Shown here piece after piece: positions 57,881 through 64,000 of a DNA stretch of 64,000 nt. Made by a program: the position numbers and the translations under genes. The first letter of the stretch is position 1. Each line of letters begins with the position of its first letter. Origin of the DNA: Marinibactrum halimedae. Its GTDB lineage: Bacteria; Pseudomonadota; Gammaproteobacteria; Pseudomonadales; Cellvibrionaceae. Under the pieces are notes generated by a model. The model ran no database searches. It saw only the letters and a program-made list of their open reading frames with translations, and was not told the origin of the DNA. Location: positions 1-64,000 of the forward strand of contig NZ_JAJQVM010000008.1 in assembly GCF_021234875.1 (NCBI RefSeq). Reading direction: 5' to 3'.

Positions 57881-57902
57881 CTTGGCACAGGGTTACTCAG
57901 AA

Positions 57903-57932
57903 CTTGAGGTTTAAGTGCTTGAGATTTAAGTA
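57903..57932. repeat. Short tandem repeat, 15-bp unit
   Basis: CTTGAGGTTTAAGTG followed directly by CTTGAGATTTAAGTA, 13 of 15 identical, then CTTAATG. In the 230-bp gap between the phosphorylase and the histidine kinase. Confidence 0.7.
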
Positions 57933-58110
57933 CTTAATGTTTGATCCTCAGGTATAAGAGAGACCGAAAAAAATGTGAGGTTTGCTGAGTGTTTACTGTA
58001 TAGCTACACTGAAGAGGCGGTGCATGCAAGACGGCCTCCCTGGGTTTGAAGAGGTAGGAAATTCGGGGTGGGTCGTAAATTCTGGATAGAGATAGGATCT
58101 ATGCCAACGT

Positions 58111-59889
58111 ATGATGGATAGTGATTTCATCAGAGGTGATCTTAGTAACGCTAATTCTAACAGCAGTATTTTTGTAGAAGTGGCCACCATATCCTGCAAT
58201 CAGGCAGGTATTGTGTTGTCTCATTCCCAATCTTCGGCTTCTATTCTTTTTGGCTCCTCTGAACAGACCCTTCAAGGTACTGATCTTGGAGATTGTCTGC
58301 AATTGCCTTCTGGCCTGCTTTTTAATGAATATTTAAATTTAGTTTATGAAGCGGCAAAATTGGGTGCACATAGCAAATCCGTTATGGTGACATTGAAGCA
58401 CTCTTCTCAAGAAGCAGAGCTGGTTATTTGGTATTTGGAGCAAAAGTCAAAGCCTTTGCATCGCGAATTTCTTTGTCATTTGGATTCTCGTAAAACAACG
58501 AAAAGTTATCCTTCCTCCGCCATTGCTGAAGTCAGTTGTGATGAGCGAGAGAATGCGGGTGTCTCTCCTATTCTCAATGATGCTCTCGTTTTAAACGTGA
58601 TTAAAGAGCTTCAGCAAGACTATATTGCTGATTATGGTGGCCATTATGTCTATGGTCGTGCTTTACATGCATTATTAAATTGCACGCAGAGCGAGTATGG
58701 GTTTATTGGCGAAATTCTCAAAAAAGACGATGGTGAGTCTTACCTCCATACTCATGCGATTTCGAATATTAGTTGGGATGATGCGACTCGGGAGTTTTAT
58801 AAAGTGAATGCCCCCAGTGGAATGCAGTTTATGAATAATAAAACGCTGTTTGGGGTAACAGTAACGACAGGCGAGGTGGTAATTGCAAATCATCCTGCAT
58901 CACACCCTGCTGCGGGAGGATTACCGAAAGGGCATCCTCCATTATGTCGGTATTTGGGCGTTCCCATTTATTGTGGAGAAAGATTAGTGGGTATGGCAGG
59001 CATTGCCAATGCACCAATGGAGTATACACAAGCGCTAGTGGATACTTTAACGCCTTTAATGTTTACATTAGGGTTTTTAATCAAGTCTTATCAAAATGAG
59101 CGAAAACGTAAATACGCAGATGCCACTTTGGAACTTCAGGCACAAGAATTGAGTTTGGCAAATAAATCAAAAACAGAATTCTTGGCATCCATGTCCCATG
59201 AGTTTCGTACGCCATTAAACTCTATTATTGGCTTTTCCTCCAAAATAGAGCGTTACCTGCAAGGTGGAGAGATAGATCCCGAGCGATTTTTAACAGCTAT
59301 CGATGCGGTGAGTCGAAATAGTAAACATCTATTATCTTTTGTTAACGATTTACTAGAATTGGCAAAGGTTGAGTCCGGTCAATATAAGATTGATCGTCAT
59401 GATGTGGACTTGGAGATATTGGTAAATGAGTGCTATCAGCGTTTTATGTCTGAGATTGAAGAAAAAAATACGGTTGTCAGCTTTCAGTTAAGCCGAGCAG
59501 CAATTGTAAAAACGGATTCTTTCAAGGTCAGTAAAATTCTTTCAAAGCTATTATCAAATGCCATCAAGTATGGGCATGGTGAAATTACGTTATCCTTAAA
59601 GCGAACTGAGTTGGGAGAGTCACAATTGGGTTTTCTTCAGTCTCAGCTTTCGACTCTACATCAAGCTTATTGGATTCTTCAAGTTGCGGACAATGGTCCT
59701 GGGATTAGCGATGAAGATAAAGATCGTTTATTTCAACCCTATACCAATATGCATAACAGCCTTGCAAAGGGAGGAACTGGGCTGGGGTTAGCGATTTGCG
59801 CACAATACTCTCGGTTGTTGGGTGGGCAATTAATGGTGGAATCCAGTGATCAGGGCAGTGTGTTTTCGTTGGCCTTGCCCGTTGAATGA
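58111..59889 (+). CDS. Soluble PAS-GAF histidine kinase, orphan
   Basis: 592 residues with no membrane segment, so a cytoplasmic sensor. Order: a PAS-like domain (about 20-130), a linker, a GAF domain (about 170-335; GALHALLN-type start, then HPPLCRYLGVPIYCGERLVGMAGIAN), a coiled coil (RKRKYADATLELQAQEL), HisKA with His363 in SMSHEFRTPLNSIIGFS, and HATPase_c with the N box LLSNAIKYG, G1 DNGPGI and G2 GGTGLGLAI. No receiver domain and no response regulator gene in the window. Same strand as the glucosylglycerate set but 230 bases away; the start ribosome site is weak. Ligand unknown. Confidence 0.9.
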   Translation: MMDSDFIRGDLSNANSNSSIFVEVATISCNQAGIVLSHSQSSASILFGSSEQTLQGTDLGDCLQLPSGLLFNEYLNLVYEAAKLGAHSKSVMVTLKHSSQEAELVIWYLEQKSKPLHREFLCHLDSRKTTKSYPSSAIAEVSCDERENAGVSPILNDALVLNVIKELQQDYIADYGGHYVYGRALHALLNCTQSEYGFIGEILKKDDGESYLHTHAISNISWDDATREFYKVNAPSGMQFMNNKTLFGVTVTTGEVVIANHPASHPAAGGLPKGHPPLCRYLGVPIYCGERLVGMAGIANAPMEYTQALVDTLTPLMFTLGFLIKSYQNERKRKYADATLELQAQELSLANKSKTEFLASMSHEFRTPLNSIIGFSSKIERYLQGGEIDPERFLTAIDAVSRNSKHLLSFVNDLLELAKVESGQYKIDRHDVDLEILVNECYQRFMSEIEEKNTVVSFQLSRAAIVKTDSFKVSKILSKLLSNAIKYGHGEITLSLKRTELGESQLGFLQSQLSTLHQAYWILQVADNGPGISDEDKDRLFQPYTNMHNSLAKGGTGLGLAICAQYSRLLGGQLMVESSDQGSVFSLALPVE

Positions 59890-60035
59890 TAGAGTGTTTG
59901 TCAGGTTTTGCTTGCTGCCCGCTTTTGTCTTGATGCTTTGACTTTATCCACTCTAAGTCATTTATCTTCGTGCTTCGTAAATTTGTGGCCATTGAGTGTT
60001 ACTTCAATGGCCACAAGAGCAATGGTCAAGATTTA

Positions 60036-62003
60036 TTATTCAGCTATTTCCAAGTTGTTCTCAGTACTTACGCGGAAGGTTTTTCCGTTAATAATTAAGC
60101 CTGGTAGTTGTGTGGAATTACCAAAGTCCCAAATGGCAGTGCTCCAATTTGAGTATAATGTCTGTTCACTGCAACTATTGTTGTTGGGGGCTTCTGGGCA
60201 GGTTAATTCTGTACTGATAACGCCATAGACACCTGCATTTTCAGGGTCTGGTGCAGAGTTTGTGTTGCCCACACCAGTGGTGATAGAGTGATCTAAAGAG
60301 TAATAATTGCCAGAGAAAGTAATTTCAAGTGCATTAATGGCACCGGCTACTTGTCCGATGCTGTTTTGCCCTGCATTTTCGGTGTTCATTACTTTGCTAA
60401 CGGTGAAATTATGGTGAATATTGGAAGGGTTAAAGCCTTCACTGAAGGAATCATAAATACCGATTAAGCCTCCAACGTTGCTGGAGCCACTGACGGTTCC
60501 ACTGGAAAACGTATTTTGAATAATGGTGGGGCGAGAATCATCGAATTTTATATTTACTTCACCCACTAGACCGCCAACATTATCTATGCTGTTTACATTT
60601 CCTGTGGAAAAACTTTTCTCAATGATGATTTCGCTTTGGACGAAATTACTATACGCGCCGCCCACTAGCCCCCCTGTCGTTTCCATACCAGTAACATCAC
60701 CAGTGGCGTAACTCTCGTTGAGGTTGATTTCCGTATCATCACTGCCCGCTTCCACTTTTCCGACTAATCCACCTGTAAAGCGTTGCCCTTCGACTGTGCC
60801 TATGGCAGTGCTGAGCCCCATTTCGATGTTACTGATAAAATCTCCGGTTAACGCGCCAATAAGTCCCCCAGTGTAATCTTCACCGAAAACACGAGCCGAG
60901 GAATGTAATTCTGAAATGGAGATTTTACCATCGAAACTGTCAATCATTTCTCCAACTGCACCGCCGACATAATGGCCGCCGTGAATAAAACCGCTGGTGA
61001 TGTTGTTATTGAACTCTTGGGAAGAGAGAAAAGGAGAATGCACTTTTCCAAATAGTCCGCCTAAGTAATCATCTGCCCAGATAATACAGCGAGCAAAATT
61101 ATTCGATACTGATAAAGTGGATTCATCGACATTGGCATACCCTGATAGCCCACCAATATAGTCTCTCCCATAGAGGTTGGCGTGGACTTTGTTACCTTCA
61201 AATACTGCACTTCCATCAAAAAAGCCAATTTGTGTATACCCGATTAAGCCACCAATGTAATCGACCCCTTCGGCTGTTCCAATAACGCGATTTTTTAATA
61301 AAGAAGAAGGCATGGATTTATTGTTAATGGAGATCAGTTTTCCGGCGAGAATGCCCACATTGGTTTGGCCAAATACCCCTTCTCGATCCGTTCGAACGTC
61401 CATATTCTGTATGGAAACTGATGTGTCGCGGTCACCAATGACTCCGAATAAACCGATATTGTGTCCGTTGGTTTCCGGATCACCTGCTTGTCGATTAATG
61501 TATAAGTTTTTGATTTTAAATCGATTACCGTCAAATGTGGCGACAAAAGGGTTATTTTCAGACCCTATGGGCAGCCACCCGTTATTTTGCCCGTCTTTAT
61601 CATAATCTGTGTAAGCATCTTCTTCGGTAATCAGGTTGTCCCCATTGGTATCAAAATTTAGCTCATTGATAAGTTCGTACCCAAAGCATGCAGCGGTACC
61701 ACAGCCTTCGGTAAATTCAGTACCATCATGAGTAATCAGAGAAGTACCCGATAAGTTATTTCTTACCCAATCCAACTCTTCTAGTGTGCTGATTTCAATC
61801 AGCCCATCGTTGTCATCATCAATGTCTAATTCATTTGATATTCCATCATTGTCATCATCCAATAGGCTGGTCGTTACGTAAGTATTTATATTATTGCTTT
61901 GGTATGGGCTCGCACTGGCAGAAGATAAAGCTGAACTTAGCAATAAAGCGCTGCTGAGAAGGCCGATTGAAATTACTTTAATGTTATCGCTTGGTAGAAT
62001 CAT
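60036..62003 (-). CDS. Secreted GLUG-repeat protein with thrombospondin type 3-like Asp repeats
   Basis: 655 residues. Signal peptide ISIGLLSSALLLSSALSSASA at the N-terminus. Residues about 47-70 hold Asp-rich calcium-binding-type repeats (LDDDNDGISNELDIDDDNDGLIEI). From about residue 180 onward there are at least eight Gly-rich GLUG-type motifs spaced 40-55 residues apart (YIGGLIGY, YIGGLSGY, YLGGLFGK, YVGGAVGE, YTGGLIGA, FTGGLVGK, TTGGLVGG, NVGGLVGE, NVGGLIGI), suggesting a beta-helix-like surface protein. No LPxTG or PEP-CTERM sorting tail. Role unknown; adhesion or carbohydrate contact possible. Confidence 0.85.
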   Translation of the reverse strand: MILPSDNIKVISIGLLSSALLLSSALSSASASPYQSNNINTYVTTSLLDDDNDGISNELDIDDDNDGLIEISTLEELDWVRNNLSGTSLITHDGTEFTEGCGTAACFGYELINELNFDTNGDNLITEEDAYTDYDKDGQNNGWLPIGSENNPFVATFDGNRFKIKNLYINRQAGDPETNGHNIGLFGVIGDRDTSVSIQNMDVRTDREGVFGQTNVGILAGKLISINNKSMPSSLLKNRVIGTAEGVDYIGGLIGYTQIGFFDGSAVFEGNKVHANLYGRDYIGGLSGYANVDESTLSVSNNFARCIIWADDYLGGLFGKVHSPFLSSQEFNNNITSGFIHGGHYVGGAVGEMIDSFDGKISISELHSSARVFGEDYTGGLIGALTGDFISNIEMGLSTAIGTVEGQRFTGGLVGKVEAGSDDTEINLNESYATGDVTGMETTGGLVGGAYSNFVQSEIIIEKSFSTGNVNSIDNVGGLVGEVNIKFDDSRPTIIQNTFSSGTVSGSSNVGGLIGIYDSFSEGFNPSNIHHNFTVSKVMNTENAGQNSIGQVAGAINALEITFSGNYYSLDHSITTGVGNTNSAPDPENAGVYGVISTELTCPEAPNNNSCSEQTLYSNWSTAIWDFGNSTQLPGLIINGKTFRVSTENNLEIAE

Positions 62004-62958
62004 ACTAAACTCCTTTTTTAAGGGATCATAGAGATGTAGATAGTAGGGACATAGAAAGCGAGGCCCTTGAATGCCTAATATTGTCGGATTCTAGTGCACT
62101 ATTGTCCCATTTTGGTTAAATGACCAAGTTTGAATGGCCAAAATTACGGTGATTTTAATTGAATTACCATGTGGGTAATTGAAGAAAAAGCTTTTCATCA
62201 TGAGAGGACGGCTTAATTAATCCTTGACAATTAACTCTTAGCAGAGAAGCTATTTTCTTTTGTAAGCTGTTTTCAAAAAAGTTGTTTTTCAATTGAACAA
62301 CTTTTTATCCGTCCAATATTCCATCATTGTTGCGATTCCAGTCCTGGGGTGTTTATTAGCGCTTGTATTCAACAGTGGCTACGTTTGTTAGTGGTTATTT
62401 TTTATTATTTTTCTATGGTTTGATCATTGGGTTGAATTGTATTCTGTTGGTTCAACAATAAGTGTGATGAAATCACAGTTATGAGACGGTCGCAATTATC
62501 TTTGGTGCCAAATCCCTTGAAAAGACTTAAGTTTTGTTATGATTTGTAAGTGACCGTTAATTGCGCAGATGGAGAGAGGATTTCCATGACATGAATAATT
62601 TAAGTGTGTAATGCAACTATGGTTTTCTTCTATGGAGAAGGTCTTTTTATTGCCATTAATATGCGGTAAATAAAAGCTTTTTTTAACTTTATTATCCGCT
62701 CTTTCTGTATGGATGTTGATCTTTCGGGAAATGATTTGGATGTGTATAGACAAGTCATTTACGTACTTTAATATCTTTTTGGATTTCATCGGATGTGGTG
62801 TGCATGTCTAAAGTGGAAATAAATTTCATTTTTTGAGATAAAGCAGACGGAATTCTTATTTTACATCATCCGTTTGAAAGAGTGGTTCGTAATTGGATTC
62901 GGTTTAGGCAGTTTTTTGAAAAAAACGCCCAATGTTCCACTCTCCTAAGGAAATGATT
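62004..62958. other. Long non-coding gap before the FAS1 lipoprotein
   Basis: About 950 AT-rich bases. An open frame of 97 codons on the minus strand (62496-62789) has no ribosome site or family resemblance and is not accepted. Promoters for both flanking divergent genes must lie here; a TTGACA at 62223 lacks a -10 at normal spacing. The end has GTTTTTTGAAAAAAAC, a small palindrome. Confidence 0.5.
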
Positions 62959-63936
62959 ATGTCTCTTCTTTTTAGAAAATACGTACTACAAGTTTTAGTG
63001 GTGATGTTAAGCCTTATTGGCATAGTAGGTTGTGGTAGTGATAGCGATAATAACAACAATGATGGTGATGATATTGTAAATACTCCAGTGGTTACTATCG
63101 TTGATGTAGCAACACAGGCGGGTACATTTGAAACATTAATTGCTGCGTTACAGGCGACTGGCTTAGATGCCACCCTCGGTAGTGAAGGGGAAACATTCAC
63201 TGTGTTTGCTCCTACCGATGAAGCGTTTGCTAAATTAGGCGATGAAACTATTCAGGCGCTGTTAAATGATACTGATACGCTTTCGAATATTCTGCTTTAC
63301 CATGTGATTGCAGGCAGTGAAGTGAATGCATCAGCGGCAATTGCTTCTGCAGGTATGACTGTCGAAATGGCAAATGAAGATAGTGTGGGGCTTTCTTTAT
63401 CGGGTGAAAATCTTTTTATCAATCTTTCTCAAGTGACCTCAACTGATGTAGAGGCTGACAATGGGATTATTCATGTTATTGATACCGTTTTGTTGCCACC
63501 CGGCGAGATGACCGGTTCAACGGATAACATTGTCGAAACCGCCATTGCTAATGGAAATTTCACAACCCTTGTGACAGCGCTCCAAGCGACGGGTTTGGAT
63601 AGTGTATTGTCTGATGAATCAACCGAATTTACCGTATTTGCACCCACGGATGCGGCATTCGACTTGCTGGGCGCTGAGACGATTACAGCATTGCTTTCGG
63701 ACACCGATGCGTTGTCAGCCATTTTATTAGAACACGTTATTAGTGGTGCGGCAGTGAACTCTATTTCTGCCTTTGCGGCAGCGGGGCAAAGTGTAATGAC
63801 GGCAGCGGATGTAAGTGTTGATCTCAGAGTTGAGAACAATACATTGATGGTCGGTAATGCGATGGTCGAAATATTTGATGTGTATGCTTCCAATGGTGTT
63901 ATTCACGTAATAGATGAAGTGATTGTCAGTAATTAG
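62959..63936 (+). CDS. Lipoprotein with two fasciclin (FAS1) domains
   Basis: 325 residues. The start at 62959 has AAGGA seven bases upstream and gives a lipoprotein signal ending in the lipobox IVGC, followed by an Asp/Asn-rich spacer. FAS1 domain 1 (about 45-185) has FETLIAALQATGLDATLGSEGETFTVFAPTDEAFAKL and a final NGIIHVIDTVLLPP. Domain 2 (about 190-325) repeats FTTLVTALQATGLDSVLSDESTEFTVFAPTDAAFDLL and ends NGVIHVIDEVIVSN. The domains are clearly duplicates. FAS1 proteins mediate adhesion; the partner here is unknown. The Asp after the lipid Cys is Gly here (CGSD), so outer-membrane targeting is expected. Confidence 0.9.
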   Translation: MSLLFRKYVLQVLVVMLSLIGIVGCGSDSDNNNNDGDDIVNTPVVTIVDVATQAGTFETLIAALQATGLDATLGSEGETFTVFAPTDEAFAKLGDETIQALLNDTDTLSNILLYHVIAGSEVNASAAIASAGMTVEMANEDSVGLSLSGENLFINLSQVTSTDVEADNGIIHVIDTVLLPPGEMTGSTDNIVETAIANGNFTTLVTALQATGLDSVLSDESTEFTVFAPTDAAFDLLGAETITALLSDTDALSAILLEHVISGAAVNSISAFAAAGQSVMTAADVSVDLRVENNTLMVGNAMVEIFDVYASNGVIHVIDEVIVSN

Positions 63937-64000
63937 TGTATTTTTGACGGAGTGTTTGGTGATGATGATGTTAAGTTGTCGCCAAATAACTCATACTTTA

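Noticed and set aside
62496-62789. 97-codon open frame on the minus strand in the gap before the FAS1 gene
   Set aside because: No ribosome binding site, no recognisable domain, and composition typical of AT-rich non-coding DNA.

Overview
The window looks like a chromosome segment of a free-living, probably marine gammaproteobacterium of the Pseudomonas/Cellvibrio/Saccharophagus type. The evidence is the conserved order pyrG-kdsA-eno-ftsB-ispD-ispF-truD-pcm-(DUF368)-nlpD-rpoS, then fdxA-mutS-pncC-recA-recX and alaS-lysC-csrA-tRNA-Ser-tRNA-Arg. A large TonB-dependent receptor, a secreted starch-degrading amylase and glucosylglycerate (compatible solute) genes also fit. Genus cannot be fixed from the sequence alone.

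Layout. 1-912: right end of an IS256-family element cut by the window edge. 1282-2905: a GbsR/MarR-type regulator with DUF4166 and DCC-family genes behind a promoter that overlaps a perfect palindrome. 2983-4529: rarD and a VOC protein. 4584-5808: an AT-rich three-gene cassette of unknown function; its middle gene resembles Tse2-like ADP-ribosyltransferase-fold toxins (tentative). 6039-8999: TonB receptor. 9374-13099: ComFB-like protein, mnmC, lepB. 13351-25646: core block from pyrG to rpoS and trmO; surE is missing from its usual place between truD and pcm, and RpoS carries an Asp in its -35 recognition helix where the family has Val/Ile. 25788-32524: fdxA, mutS, pncC, recA (with a LexA box), recX and a CBS-domain protein. 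32612-35512: a hexanucleotide repeat, a YheT-type hydrolase, an M23 peptidase, a Trm112-like protein and a HIT protein. 35597-41804: alaS, lysC, csrA, one tRNA-Ser and two identical tRNA-Arg genes, plus a small gene behind a 49-bp palindrome with a Fur-box core. 42044-47622: GST, bolA, trhO, rdgC, DUF4202 and unrecognised small genes.

48264-63936 is the accessory, carbohydrate-related part. It holds a multidomain secreted alpha-amylase converging on a secreted ADGF-type adenosine deaminase, then a same-strand set for glucosylglycerate: glycerate 3-kinase, sugar-3-phosphoglycerate phosphatase, glucosyl-3-phosphoglycerate synthase and a GH13_18 phosphorylase. Together these could make the solute and recycle it to glycerate and back to 3-phosphoglycerate. 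Upstream of the set is a good sigma-54 (-24/-12) candidate with two NtrC-like sites at promoter-typical distances, suggesting nitrogen control. An orphan PAS-GAF histidine kinase follows. The window ends with a GLUG/thrombospondin-type-3 repeat secreted protein and a two-FAS1 lipoprotein.

Gene identities rest on recognising motifs and family patterns in the translations; no database search was run. Several starts were moved downstream of the longest open frame using ribosome binding sites, signal peptides, operator positions or family-typical N-termini; this is stated in each entry.
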